64,000 bases of DNA. Source: an uncultured Agrobacterium sp. (GTDB lineage Bacteria > Pseudomonadota > Alphaproteobacteria > Rhizobiales > Rhizobiaceae). Shown in pieces: positions 17,798 to 29,112 of the stretch. The notes under the pieces are model-generated. The model did no database searches. It was given only the letters and a program-made list of their open reading frames with translations, and was not told where the DNA came from. The stretch's first letter is position 1, and each line of letters starts with the position of its first letter. The DNA is taken from positions 124,001 to 188,000 of the forward strand of contig CAJYTK010000009.1 in the NCBI GenBank assembly GCA_913777615.1, read 5' to 3'. Position numbers and translations under genes: made by a program.

Positions 17798-17870
17798 TAG
17801 CTCCGCAGCGGCGCCTGGGGTAATGTCCGTACAACGGTCTTATCCCGACACCGTAGCAACTTCGGAGCTA
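17798..17870 (+). promoter_or_regulatory. ybhL leader RNA
   Basis: A structured 5' leader directly in front of the Bax-inhibitor-type gene. The closing stem is a perfect 8 bp, TAGCTCCG (17798-17805) with CGGAGCTA (17863-17870). Inside, GGGGTAA (17817-17823) can pair with TTATCCC (17840-17846), and the enclosed CCGT (17827-17830) with ACGG (17834-17837). Position, gene and fold match the ybhL motif described upstream of ybhL in alphaproteobacteria by Corbino and colleagues (2005). No ligand is known. The ribosome binding site AGAGGAAA follows the closing stem by 3 nt, so folding could affect translation start. Confidence 0.82.
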
Positions 17871-17882
17871 AAAGAGGAAACA

Positions 17883-18665
17883 ATGGCTGACTTTAACAAC
17901 TACCAGAACCGCGTGGCCCAGGGCCGTGCTCAGTCTGGTGCGATGATCGACGAAGGTCTTCGCTCCTACATGGTGAAGGTCTACAACCTTATGGCGCTCG
18001 CACTGGTGATTACCGGTGTTGCTGCCTTCGGTTTTGCTAGCCTCGCTGTGACATCTGATCCAGCTGCGGCTGTCGCGACTTTGCCCAACGGCAAGATGCT
18101 GACGGAATTGGGCTATGCGATCTATGCATCCCCGCTTCGCTGGGCCGTCATGCTGGCTCCGCTAGCTTTGGTTTTCTTCCTGAGCTTCCGCGTGCATAAG
18201 ATGAGCGTGTCTGCCGCCCAGTCGACCTTCTGGGTCTATGCGGCACTCGTCGGTCTCTCGATCTCTTCGATCTTCCTGAGATATACTGAAGCCAGCATCG
18301 TCCAGACGTTCTTCATTACGGCTGCTTCTTTCGGCGCGCTGTCGCTCTACGGCTACACGACCAAGAAGGACCTGTCCGCCATGGGCTCGTTCCTGATCAT
18401 GGGCCTGTTCGGCCTGATCATCGCGTCGATCGTCAACATCTTCCTTAAGTCCGACGGCTTAGGCTTCGCTGTCTCTGCAATCGGTGTCCTGATCTTTGCG
18501 GGTCTGACGGCTTACGATACGCAGAAGATCAAGGAAATGTACTTCGAAGGTGACGACGTTCTCGTAGCCGGTCGCAAGGCGATCATGGGTGCGCTGACGC
18601 TCTACCTCGACTTCCTGAACCTGTTCATGTTCCTGCTTCAGTTCCTGGGCAACCGGAACAACTAA
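17883..18665 (+). CDS. ybhL: Bax inhibitor-1/YccA-family membrane protein
   Basis: 260 residues from the ATG at 17883, preceded by AGAGGAAA. After a 40-residue N-terminal region rich in Asn and Gln come seven hydrophobic segments. The last ones contain the G-x-x-D-x-x-x-I motif typical of BI-1 proteins (LTAYDTQKIKEMY) and a Y-L-D-F-L-N-L-F closing helix. Bacterial members act as pH-dependent calcium leak channels or regulate FtsH-type proteolysis (YccA). It is monocistronic, with its own leader RNA and a strong terminator. Confidence 0.95.
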   Translation: MADFNNYQNRVAQGRAQSGAMIDEGLRSYMVKVYNLMALALVITGVAAFGFASLAVTSDPAAAVATLPNGKMLTELGYAIYASPLRWAVMLAPLALVFFLSFRVHKMSVSAAQSTFWVYAALVGLSISSIFLRYTEASIVQTFFITAASFGALSLYGYTTKKDLSAMGSFLIMGLFGLIIASIVNIFLKSDGLGFAVSAIGVLIFAGLTAYDTQKIKEMYFEGDDVLVAGRKAIMGALTLYLDFLNLFMFLLQFLGNRNN

Positions 18666-18689
18666 GGGTCGCGACAGCGCTCAAACATA

Positions 18690-18713
18690 AAGGCGGCCAC
18701 CGGCCGCCTTTTT
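18690..18713 (+). terminator. Rho-independent terminator of ybhL
   Basis: Perfect 9-bp stem AAGGCGGCC / GGCCGCCTT with a 3-nt loop, followed by TTT (five Ts in all), 24 nt after the ybhL stop codon. A smaller hairpin with TTTTTT lies at about 18735-18760 and could act as a back-up. Confidence 0.88.
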
Positions 18714-18858
18714 CATGTCCACTTACGAGGCAGAGGAAGCGCCGCTTCCGACTGTTTTTTAGCACCGGCCCTACAATCGGACCCGATCTGCGGAAAGCAC
18801 GATACATCAATTCAAAGCGGCGAAGCGCTCGTTGCGCGTCCAATAGGCGCACGGCGCT

Positions 18859-19251
18859 CTAGTCGATCAGCTTCAAAGCCTTGTCGAATACCTTCAGCAC
18901 CTGAGGCAACTCATGCCCACGCTTGAGAATGCGGCCATCGGTGTTGATAACGCAGTAAGCGCCCTGCTTGGCAGCTAGCTTCGGGTTTTTCTCGATCCTG
19001 AACAGCGGCATTTCGCCGGAGCGCTTGAAGACGGAGAACACCGCCTTTTCCTTCATGTGGTCGATGGCATAGTCGCGCCACTCGCCCTCGCCCACCATGC
19101 GGCCATAGATGCGCAGAATCGCGTCCAATTCCCGGCGGTGGAAGGTGACAGGCAAGGGATCCTTGCTTTGTTTATACTCCCGAAGATCAACGACGGTTGA
19201 GCCTTCTCGCGTCTGAGAATTCGCGTAATGCAAATCCGGCTGATCGGTCAT
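18859..19251 (-). CDS. DUF2794 protein
   Basis: 130 residues from the ATG at 19251 (GCGAGGTGC upstream). It matches the DUF2794 family of alphaproteobacteria: a core TFHRRELDAILRIYGRMVGEGEWRDYAIDH, then AVFSVFKRSGEMPLFRIEKNP and a Y-C-V-I-N-x-D-G-R-I-L-K-R-G motif. No membrane segment or signal peptide. The conserved His/Asp/Arg-rich core suggests binding of something, but the family has no assigned function. It faces the ybhL terminator region convergently. Confidence 0.85.
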   Translation of the reverse strand: MTDQPDLHYANSQTREGSTVVDLREYKQSKDPLPVTFHRRELDAILRIYGRMVGEGEWRDYAIDHMKEKAVFSVFKRSGEMPLFRIEKNPKLAAKQGAYCVINTDGRILKRGHELPQVLKVFDKALKLID

Positions 19252-19464
19252 CCGGCACCTCGCTCGACTGCATATGACATCTGCGCGACAGTCTGTGCCC
19301 GGCTTGGACAAATTGCAAGCCCGCAACGTCGATGCGCAAACGACACCATGATCGGTAACCAATGAGGCACGTAAACGGGCTTAAATGCCCAATTTCAAAC
19401 AAATCATGGCCCGAATTCGATGGAATAGTGCGATCGTCAATTGATGCCTAGGCACCAAGATGAC

Positions 19465-19534
19465 CCGGTCCGGTGCATTGACCCTTTACCCCCAGCCCCC
19501 AATGCCCGGACCGGATCTCCCCCTCGCGGGGATC
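19465..19534. repeat. REP-like palindromic intergenic element
   Basis: A 9-bp inverted repeat CCGGTCCGG (19465-19473) / CCGGACCGG (19506-19514) encloses a C-rich loop. It is followed by a second hairpin with GATC-t-CCCC and GGGGATC arms (19514-19534). CTCCCCCTCG-type hairpins of this kind are dispersed in rhizobial genomes. It lies just past the DUF1223 stop and could end that transcript. The rest of the 19252-19556 gap is featureless. Confidence 0.55.
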
Positions 19535-19556
19535 GGGGTAACCTGTTCCGAGAGCC

Positions 19557-20339
19557 TTACCCCTCAGAATGCATCAGCACATTCGCGCCGACGATAGCTG
19601 AGGGATTGCCCGCTGCATCCATTTTTTGCAGCAACACGGCGCAACCGCCGGACTTGGCCTTTGCCATCACACTTGCCGGCAGCTTGACCGTCATAGCCTT
19701 GCCATCCCACATGCCCACCGTCTGCACGTCATAGACACTGTGCCAGTAGGAAATGGTCTTGCCCTGGTTCTCGCCCTTCTGGACGTCCACGACCTGCTCG
19801 CGGTTGAAATAGGCAACCACGACTTCTGCCTTGCCCTCACCGGCGCCAATGTCGATCTCGATCTCGTCGCCGACGCGCTCGGTGCTGACGGGAACGCTCA
19901 GGCCCTCTCCCGCATGATTGAAATCGTCGAGCCGCTTGTAGATCGTCTGGATATCCGCGCCCTTCACATGGTCGCGTCCGTTGACCACGGCCTGTGGCGT
20001 ATAGACATTGTTGCGCCCGAGCGCCCGGGCATAGCCATATTGCCGCTCGGTGTTTTCCTTCGACGCCAGCGAATCCGTCCAGCCGAGATAGTTCCAGTAG
20101 TCCACGTGATAGGACAGGCCAATCACATCGCCGTTCTGGATAAGCTTGCGCAAATTGGCATCCGCCGGTGGGCAGGACGCGCAGCCCTGCGAGGTAAAGA
20201 GTTCGACCACGCCTTTCAGCCCGTCCTGTGCATAGGCTGCACCGCCAGAAAGCCCGCCGAAAAGGCACAGGGAAACGCCGAAGCTGCGAAGCCCATTTCT
20301 AAAAGTGCCGCTTCGCTGCGGGCCAATTTTATTCGGCAT
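19557..20339 (-). CDS. DUF1223 thioredoxin-like exported protein
   Basis: About 260 residues. The start is uncertain: ATG at 20339 gives a signal peptide (hydrophobic stretch SFGVSLCLFGGLSGGAAYAQD), while starts up to 20387 are possible; ribosome binding sites are weak. After cleavage the protein opens with V-V-E-L-F-T-S-Q-G-C-A-S-C-P-P-A-D, the DUF1223 signature with a redox-type C-x-x-C. Next come YHVDYWNYLGW and the TPQAVVNGRDH strand, which resembles the cis-Pro region of thioredoxin folds. A periplasmic redox role is plausible; substrates are unknown. Confidence 0.87.
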   Translation of the reverse strand: MPNKIGPQRSGTFRNGLRSFGVSLCLFGGLSGGAAYAQDGLKGVVELFTSQGCASCPPADANLRKLIQNGDVIGLSYHVDYWNYLGWTDSLASKENTERQYGYARALGRNNVYTPQAVVNGRDHVKGADIQTIYKRLDDFNHAGEGLSVPVSTERVGDEIEIDIGAGEGKAEVVVAYFNREQVVDVQKGENQGKTISYWHSVYDVQTVGMWDGKAMTVKLPASVMAKAKSGGCAVLLQKMDAAGNPSAIVGANVLMHSEG

Positions 20340-20562
20340 GATATGAACCCTTGTCTGAATGCCGGTCCGAACCATTGATGCAATCAATTTGGGTGTGGAG
20401 GCAAGGCGGAAAATAGCCTCGAACTCTGTTCAAGAGGAAGTCACGATGGGGTGAGCATCGCAAGCCCCATGCGGAGCAAAAGACCTGAATGGCGAGCCGT
20501 CGCGTTCACGCACTTCCCAAACAAGATCTCATGCGCGGAGCGTCCCGATCGGACACAAAAAA

Positions 20563-20586
20563 ACGCCGGGATTGCTCCCGGCGTTC
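20563..20586 (-). terminator. Rho-independent terminator of acnA
   Basis: Perfect 10-bp stem AACGCCGGGA / TCCCGGCGTT with a 4-nt loop, 20 nt past the acnA stop. On the minus strand it runs into an uninterrupted T-tract of seven. Confidence 0.92.
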
Positions 20587-20605
20587 GATGTCTTTGACGG
20601 ATAGA

Positions 20606-23299
<2,694 letters not shown>

Positions 23300-23572
23300 G
23301 GTAGTAAACCCCGTTCATTCTGATAGCCAACACGCGCGTGCGGACACCTATGCACTATCATGCACATCAGGATGCGGGTACGACCATTTCCGCTGTCCGC
23401 ACGAGAAAATTGCTTCCGCAATATTCAGGTCCGGCGCTAGGTGATGTTCACGCCGGCCGCTGGCGTGGTTGAGACCCATATAGATAATTTCGCCAAAACG
23501 TGCCAGACCAACTCATGGCTAAAATCGATTTTTTTTGATCGAGATGACGAAATTCTTAAACGAGGCGGAGCA

Positions 23573-24214
23573 GTGCATCTGACAGCGGAAAATCTTGGCG
23601 TCAGACGGGGCGAAGATTTTATATTCATGAACGTTTCTCTCCAGTTAACGGATGGCGACGCCCTCGTTCTCACCGGCGCCAACGGGTCAGGCAAATCCAC
23701 GCTTCTACGCGTCCTTGCAGGCCTGCTGCCTGCCGAGACCGGGACCATAAAGATAGCCGGCGAAGGAATTGAAGAGGGCACACGGCCCGCTGAAGTCAGC
23801 CACTATCTCGGCCACCGCAACGCCATGAAACAGGAAATGACAGTTTACGAGAACCTCTCCTTCTGGAAGCGTTTCTTAGGTGACTTCAACGGCGTGCCCT
23901 CTGCCTCCATCGAAGACGCTGCCGAGATCGTCGGCCTTGCCGGTATCACCCACCTGCCCTTCGGATATCTTTCCGCCGGCCAGCAACGGCGGTTTGCCAT
24001 GGCCAAGCTGCTCGTGGCTTGGAAGCCGATCTGGATTTTGGATGAGCCAACGGCAGCGCTGGATGCAGAGGCGGACCGCATGTTTACCGGATTGGTGAAG
24101 GCGCATCTGGCAAGGGGTGGTCTCGTGGTCGCGGCAACGCACCAGCCGCTTGGACTGGAGGATGCCAAAGAGTTGCGGATGACTGGGTTTGCCGGAGTGG
24201 GGGAGGTTTATTGA
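23573..24214 (+). CDS. ccmA: Heme exporter ATP-binding protein CcmA
   Basis: 213 residues from GTG at 23573, preceded by GAGGCGGAG; an upstream extension in frame is possible but would be atypical for CcmA. Walker A is G-A-N-G-S-G-K-S-T, the signature is L-S-A-G-Q-Q-R-R (the S-A-G-Q form typical of CcmA), and Walker B is WILDEPTAALD. CcmA powers release of heme-loaded CcmE in the system I cytochrome c maturation pathway. It opens the ccmABCDG block. Confidence 0.95.
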   Translation: MHLTAENLGVRRGEDFIFMNVSLQLTDGDALVLTGANGSGKSTLLRVLAGLLPAETGTIKIAGEGIEEGTRPAEVSHYLGHRNAMKQEMTVYENLSFWKRFLGDFNGVPSASIEDAAEIVGLAGITHLPFGYLSAGQQRRFAMAKLLVAWKPIWILDEPTAALDAEADRMFTGLVKAHLARGGLVVAATHQPLGLEDAKELRMTGFAGVGEVY

Positions 24215-24281
24215 TGAGCTTCCTCACCTGTACCGAGCATACTCTCAAGCGCAAACGCCCCGGAAGCAGGAACCCCGCCCG

Positions 24282-24941
24282 ATGATCGCGCTGTTCCTGC
24301 GAGACCTTAAGCTCTCCATCCGCGCTGGCGGAGGTGCACTGATCGGCGTCCTGTTCTTCATGACGGTCGTTGCCGTCATCCCCTTCGGCGTCGGCCCGGA
24401 CCTCAATCTCCTTTCCCGCATCGGCCCTGCCATCGTCTGGATCGGCGCCCTGCTTGCAGCGCTTCTCGGCCTGGACCGGCTGTTTCAGGCAGAAAGGGAC
24501 GACGGCTCCCTTGATCTGATCCTGATGCATGAAAATCCGCTGGTGCTGACGGTTCTGGTCAAATGCCTGGCGCACTGGACGGCAACCGGCCTGCCGCTGG
24601 TCATCGCTTCGCCGCTGCTGGGCCTGTTCATGAACATGGGAGAGGTGGCCATCGGCGCCGTCATGCTGACGCTGCTCGTCGGAACCCCTGCCCTCACCTT
24701 CATCGGCGCAGTGGGTGCGGCGGTTGCCGTGGCGCTGCCACGCGGTGGCCTGCTGGTCTCGATCCTCGTCCTGCCGCTTGCCATCCCCGTGCTGATCTTC
24801 GGCGTCAGCGCGTCTTACGCAGCGGTGGAAGATCCCGCCCCATTCCTTCCGCCCTTCATGATCCTGATTGCCATCACGCTCTTTTCATCGGTGGTCGGCC
24901 CGTTCTTTGCCGCTTTGGCACTGCGCAACTCCACGGATTGA
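24282..24941 (+). CDS. ccmB: Heme exporter membrane protein CcmB
   Basis: 219 residues, six hydrophobic segments. Start ATG at 24282 gives the usual M-I-A-L-F-L-R-D-L-K-L beginning. Conserved family stretches include RAGGGAL, the LLGLDRLFQAERDDGSLDLIL loop and TLLVGTPALTFIGAVGAA. It forms the membrane part of the CcmABCD complex that releases holo-CcmE. It lies 67 nt after ccmA and 66 nt before ccmC. Confidence 0.95.
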   Translation: MIALFLRDLKLSIRAGGGALIGVLFFMTVVAVIPFGVGPDLNLLSRIGPAIVWIGALLAALLGLDRLFQAERDDGSLDLILMHENPLVLTVLVKCLAHWTATGLPLVIASPLLGLFMNMGEVAIGAVMLTLLVGTPALTFIGAVGAAVAVALPRGGLLVSILVLPLAIPVLIFGVSASYAAVEDPAPFLPPFMILIAITLFSSVVGPFFAALALRNSTD

Positions 24942-25007
24942 TAAGGATCAATTGCCGCGGCTTCGTCCTCACTGTAAAAGGACCTTGCCCGCGGCCAGAA
25001 AGATGCC

Positions 25008-25769
25008 ATGACCCAGACGAGCCTAGCCATCACCAAGTTCAGCGATCTTGCCAATCCCACCCGGTTTTTGGCGCTGTCATCGCGCATTCTGCCATGGCTG
25101 GCAGGGCTCTCCGCCCTGTGTCTGCTGGCTGGTCTCTATCTCGCCTTCTCCACGGAGGGCGATTACCAGCAGGGCAACACCGTGCGCATCATGTATGTGC
25201 ATGTGCCCGCCGCGTGGCTCTCCATGATGTGCTATACCGTCATGGCGCTGTCGGCCATCGGCACGCTGGTCTGGCGCCATCCACTGGCCGATGTCAGCCA
25301 CAAATCGGCGGCACCGATCGGTGCGGCCTTCACACTGATTGCACTGATCACCGGCTCACTTTGGGGCAAGCCCATGTGGGGTACGTGGTGGGTCTGGGAC
25401 GCACGCCTCACATCCGTCTTCATCCTGTTTTTGATGTATCTCGGCCTCATTGCCTTCAACAAGGCGATGGACGATCCGTCGAAGGCGGCGCGTGTCAGCG
25501 CCGTTCTGATCCTCGTCGGCTTCGTCAACATTCCGATCATCAAGTTTTCGGTGGAGTGGTGGAACACGCTGCATCAACCGGCAAGCGTAATGCGCATGGA
25601 CGGTCCGGCCATCGACCCGGAATTTCTCTGGCCGTTGCTGACCATGGCAATCGGCTTCACCCTGCTGTTCTTCACGCTTCACCTTGCCGCCATGCGCAAT
25701 GAAATCATGCGCCGTCGCATCGCCGCACAACGGCGCCTTGCCGCGCGTGCGGCTGGACGAGGAGCGTAA
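25008..25769 (+). CDS. ccmC: Heme-handling protein CcmC
   Basis: 253 residues with six membrane helices. The tryptophan-rich heme-binding WWD motif is intact (W-G-T-W-W-V-W-D-A-R-L-T), and the flanking histidines are in YVHVPAAW and NTLHQPAS. CcmC attaches heme covalently to CcmE at the periplasmic face. ccmD follows after 5 nt, so the two are very likely translated together. Confidence 0.96.
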   Translation: MTQTSLAITKFSDLANPTRFLALSSRILPWLAGLSALCLLAGLYLAFSTEGDYQQGNTVRIMYVHVPAAWLSMMCYTVMALSAIGTLVWRHPLADVSHKSAAPIGAAFTLIALITGSLWGKPMWGTWWVWDARLTSVFILFLMYLGLIAFNKAMDDPSKAARVSAVLILVGFVNIPIIKFSVEWWNTLHQPASVMRMDGPAIDPEFLWPLLTMAIGFTLLFFTLHLAAMRNEIMRRRIAAQRRLAARAAGRGA

Positions 25770-25774
25770 AAGAG

Positions 25775-25951
25775 ATGACCCACGCGTTTTACATCGGCAT
25801 GTCCTACGCCCTCACCGGCCTGATTGTGTTGTCCCTCATCGCCTGGGTCTGGCTCGATGGGCGCGCCCGCAAGCGCGAGCTGAAAGAGTTGGAAGCGCTC
25901 GGCATTCGCCGCCGCTCGCGTCCGGCCAAAACCGAGGCGCCTTCGGCATGA
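25775..25951 (+). CDS. ccmD: Heme exporter small subunit CcmD
   Basis: A 58-residue protein that is easily missed. It begins MTHAFYIGMSYALTG, has one membrane helix (about residues 10-27, LTGLIVLSLIAWVWL) and a basic cytoplasmic tail with RARKRELKELEALGIRRRS, the standard CcmD layout. CcmD holds the CcmABC-CcmE assembly together and is needed for release of holo-CcmE. AGAG precedes the start. Its stop codon overlaps the ccmG start by 4 nt (ATGA). Confidence 0.93.
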   Translation: MTHAFYIGMSYALTGLIVLSLIAWVWLDGRARKRELKELEALGIRRRSRPAKTEAPSA

Positions 25952-26550
25952 GCGACAAAGAAGCCTCTCCACCGTCCGCATCGCGTGGCCGATCGCGCTA
26001 TGTGCTGGCGCTTCTGCCACTGCTGATCTTTGGCGGCTTTGCCGCCATCGCTGCCAAGATGCTCTATGAGCAGGACGTCAACGGCCTCGATGTCAGCGCT
26101 ATTCCCTCGGCACTGATCGGCACCAAGGCACCTTCGCTCACACTGCCGCCGCTGGAGGGCTCCAATGTGCCCGCGCTGACCGATGCGGCGATTGCCGGCA
26201 AGCTGACGCTGGTCAACGTCTTCGCATCCTGGTGCGTGCCCTGCCGGCAGGAGCACCCGATGCTGAAGGAGCTGTCCAAGGACAAACGTCTCAACATTGT
26301 CGGCATCAATTACAAGGACAAGACCGATAACGCCGTGCGTTTTCTCGGCGAACTCGGCAACCCTTATGCCGCCATCGGTATCGATCCGAACGGCAGGGCT
26401 GCGATTGACTGGGGCGTGTACGGTATTCCGGAGACCTATCTGGTCGGTCCGGACGGCACGATCATCTACAAGAAGGTCGGCCCGATCGACGTGACGACCT
26501 ACGAACGAGAACTCATCCCGGCCATCGAAAGCGCTGCTGCCGGAGATTGA
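25948..26550 (+). CDS. ccmG: Periplasmic thiol:disulfide oxidoreductase CcmG (DsbE/CycY)
   Basis: 200 residues. A 15-residue polar N-terminus is followed by a membrane anchor (YVLALLPLLIFGGFAAIAAKML), then a thioredoxin fold with the redox site W-C-V-P-C in FASWCVPCRQEHP. The CcmG-specific acidic GVYGIPETYLV cis-Pro loop is also present. It keeps apocytochrome c haem-site cysteines reduced. It overlaps ccmD by 4 nt and ends the cluster; ccmE, ccmF and ccmH must lie elsewhere. Confidence 0.95.
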   Translation: MSDKEASPPSASRGRSRYVLALLPLLIFGGFAAIAAKMLYEQDVNGLDVSAIPSALIGTKAPSLTLPPLEGSNVPALTDAAIAGKLTLVNVFASWCVPCRQEHPMLKELSKDKRLNIVGINYKDKTDNAVRFLGELGNPYAAIGIDPNGRAAIDWGVYGIPETYLVGPDGTIIYKKVGPIDVTTYERELIPAIESAAAGD

Positions 26551-26568
26551 TGGCTGCGGTGGTGAACG

Positions 26569-27780
26569 TCAGCTCGCAACGATCTTGAGGCTGGCCGCAG
26601 GCGTGACACTCACAACAGCAACTCCTTCGTGAACTACCTGATTTCGTCCTGCCTGCTTTGCTTTGTAGAGGAAGCCATCCGCGCGCGAGATCGCATCATG
26701 GATGGAGTGGTCGCCAAGCGCGATCGCGGATACGCCGAAGCTGCTGGTGATGTGAACCGGAAACGGCCCGTTTGACCAGTTACGCGCGGCAAAGGCGCTG
26801 CGCACCATATTGGCAAGCACCGCCAGCTGCGACGCCGGGAGATCGGGAACGTAAGCAACGAATTCCTCGCCGCCAAAGCGCGCAATCTTGGCATTGGCAG
26901 GCAGCGTGTCCTTAAGGAGCGACGCAAGCGCGATGATGACCCGATCGCCGGTTGCATGGCCAAAGCGGTCATTGACCGTCTTGAAGTGATCGATATCGCA
27001 GATCAGCACGGCACCGGAAGGTAGCGGCGATACGCGAAAATCCGGCGCGCCCAGATCGAAGCCTCGCCGATTTAACAGCCCTGTCAGCGAATCCTGGTCT
27101 GCCAGCAGCCGATGCTGATCCAGCACCCGCGCGGCGCCACTCGCCAACACAGACAGCGCCATCAGAAATCCGCAAATGCTGGCGGCAAACTGAGCAATAT
27201 AGGCGTAGTCGGAGGAGAGATAGGTATCGAGGCTTTCCATCGACGCGGCGCTGGTTTGCGTCAACAACAGTGTCACCCGCGTCATCGTCTCCATCACCAC
27301 GAGGCTGACCGCCACCAGCAGCAGCTTATCCATGAGATTGCGCGCTTGCCTGCGCGCCAGGAAGATTGATGGTGCGAGAAGCAGCGCTAGCCCCGTGTCG
27401 GACGTTGCCAGCCCGTTTCTCAAATTCGGCTCGATGAAGATGAAGAAGCACACCGCGCAATATCCGGCAGCGGCGAAAGCAAGCCGCAGCCTCCAATGCG
27501 TCTTCACGCCAAAATGGACAAGCAGCGCGTGGCCATAAAAGAAGAAAGCCGCGAAGAACACCAGGTTGGAGACGACCGCCTGGGTAATCAGAAACGTGTC
27601 CGTCAGCACCATCGGGAGGGCAAAGCCGCTGGCGGCTGAAAGAAAGCCCATGCCCCAGTAGCGTCCGGACTGAAACCCCACGGTCTGGAGGCTAAGAAAG
27701 ATCAACCCGAATGTGAGCAGGATAAAGGGCAGCAGATAAGCAAAATTGTCCTGCAAGACGGACGCCTCTGAAGAAATCAT
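26569..27780 (-). CDS. Membrane diguanylate cyclase (GGDEF domain)
   Basis: 403 residues. The first 215 hold about seven hydrophobic segments without a recognisable sensor family. The GGDEF domain spans roughly 225-385: D-x-L-T-G-L-x-N-R-R-G at 230-240, CDIDHFKTVNDRFGH at about 261-275, and the active-site G-G-E-E-F at 303-307. It should make cyclic di-GMP from GTP at the inner membrane. The RxxD inhibition site expected five residues before GGEEF reads PANA here, so product feedback at that site is unlikely. Converges on ccmG. The ribosome binding site is weak. Confidence 0.93.
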   Translation of the reverse strand: MISSEASVLQDNFAYLLPFILLTFGLIFLSLQTVGFQSGRYWGMGFLSAASGFALPMVLTDTFLITQAVVSNLVFFAAFFFYGHALLVHFGVKTHWRLRLAFAAAGYCAVCFFIFIEPNLRNGLATSDTGLALLLAPSIFLARRQARNLMDKLLLVAVSLVVMETMTRVTLLLTQTSAASMESLDTYLSSDYAYIAQFAASICGFLMALSVLASGAARVLDQHRLLADQDSLTGLLNRRGFDLGAPDFRVSPLPSGAVLICDIDHFKTVNDRFGHATGDRVIIALASLLKDTLPANAKIARFGGEEFVAYVPDLPASQLAVLANMVRSAFAARNWSNGPFPVHITSSFGVSAIALGDHSIHDAISRADGFLYKAKQAGRNQVVHEGVAVVSVTPAASLKIVAS

Positions 27781-27849
27781 AAAACAGGCATCGAGATATA
27801 CGGCGCGTTTGTTAATAAAGCGCCCGCTCGCACGCTGACAAATTCGGGA

Positions 27850-28446
27850 TCAGGCGCCAGGAAGCGCGTTTTGCCACTCCTTGATAGCGTCTACCGGCCA
27901 GACCAGCATCAGCACATTCAAGGTAAGATTGTCGCGGATCAGCCAGCCGGTAAATATCTCGAAGAAGATCGCAATCAGGATCGTCAGCCAAACCGGCATG
28001 CGTGCAGCGAAGAAGAAGCCCACGATCATGAAGACCGTGTCCATCGCCGAATTGAGAATGCTGTCGCCGCTATAGCCGAGCGCCATGGTGGCAGTGCGAT
28101 AGCGGTCAATGATGATCGGCGAGTTTTCCAGGATTTCCCAGGCAGCCTCGACCAGAACCGCAAGAGACAGCCGGAACGACAGAGGCTTGCTACGGAACAG
28201 AAGCCATGCGAGCCCATAGAACAGGAAGCCATGGATGATGTGGGACGGCGTGTACCAGTCGGCAATGTGTTGCGAATTGCCGGGCGTGTTCACCCCCGGC
28301 TCGAACAGTTTCACATAGCCGCATTCGCAGATTGGAACGCGGCCCATCATGTAGAGAATGACGATCTGCGCGACGAGGAGCCCCGCTGCCATCCAATACC
28401 ATTTGACCGAAGACGCGCGAGAGGCAGGCACAACCGAAACCGTCAT
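27850..28446 (-). CDS. UPF0314/DUF2585 membrane protein
   Basis: 198 residues from the ATG at 28446, which has AGGACGAC upstream; a second ATG lies eight codons earlier. About five membrane helices. Typical family features are a C-x-C pair (PICECG), [16 protein letters not shown] with a conserved His pair, and [18 protein letters not shown] followed by [16 protein letters not shown]2585 is limited largely to alphaproteobacteria and has no known function. It is the last gene of the dapF-mtaB-ftsY-ispZ block, 13 nt after ispZ, which suggests a membrane-biogenesis or envelope role; this is inference from context only. Confidence 0.88.
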   Translation of the reverse strand: MTVSVVPASRASSVKWYWMAAGLLVAQIVILYMMGRVPICECGYVKLFEPGVNTPGNSQHIADWYTPSHIIHGFLFYGLAWLLFRSKPLSFRLSLAVLVEAAWEILENSPIIIDRYRTATMALGYSGDSILNSAMDTVFMIVGFFFAARMPVWLTILIAIFFEIFTGWLIRDNLTLNVLMLVWPVDAIKEWQNALPGA

Positions 28447-28459
28447 TTGTCGTCCTTGG

Positions 28460-29110
28460 TCATTTATCATCTTTGGTCAGGGGCTCGACCGAGTGACGCA
28501 TGACAAGCGGCATCTGCGCCATGGTGAAGATGATGGTGATCGGCATGGTGCCCCAGACCTTGAAGGCAACCCATGTATCGGTGGAGAAATTGCGCCAGAC
28601 GACTTCGTTCAGCACTGCAAGAAACAGGAAGAATACGCCCCAGCGGAGTGTCAGCTTGCGCCAGCCCTCATCATCCAACTTGAAGGCGGAGTTGAAGACA
28701 TAGCCGAGAAGCGATTGACCGAAGAACAGCCCGCCGAGCAGAATGACGCCGAACAGCGTATTGACGATGGTGGGCTTCATCTTGATAAAGGTGTCGTTCT
28801 GCAAATAGAGCGTCAGTGCGCCGAAGACGAGAACGACGAGACCGGAGATCAGCGGCATCATCGGCAATGTGCGCGTGAGAATCCAGGAGACGGTGAGCGC
28901 CAGCGCCGTCGCGATCATGAAGAGGCCGGTGGCGATGAAGATCGGCCCACCGAACTCATGCAGAACGGGAAGCTTTTCCGCCAGCCAGTCGCCCTTGGAG
29001 TTGGCGAAGAAGAAGACGACAAGCGGTCCGAGTTCCAGAACGAACTTCAGAAGCGGGCTGACCTCCCGCACCATCTTTTCGCTTTCGCGCTGATTGCTTT
29101 CCACGTCCAT
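28460..29110 (-). CDS. ispZ: Inner-membrane septation protein A homologue (YciB/IspZ)
   Basis: 216 residues from the ATG at 29110, with GGGAG seven nt upstream and only 2 nt after the ftsY stop. It has five to six membrane helices and the family motifs [31 protein letters not shown] and an N-E-x-V-W-R near the C-terminus ([22 protein letters not shown]). YciB proteins affect cell-envelope and septum integrity, though their molecular action is unclear. Co-transcribed with ftsY judging by spacing. Confidence 0.94.
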   Translation of the reverse strand: MDVESNQRESEKMVREVSPLLKFVLELGPLVVFFFANSKGDWLAEKLPVLHEFGGPIFIATGLFMIATALALTVSWILTRTLPMMPLISGLVVLVFGALTLYLQNDTFIKMKPTIVNTLFGVILLGGLFFGQSLLGYVFNSAFKLDDEGWRKLTLRWGVFFLFLAVLNEVVWRNFSTDTWVAFKVWGTMPITIIFTMAQMPLVMRHSVEPLTKDDK

Positions 29111-29112
29111 AC

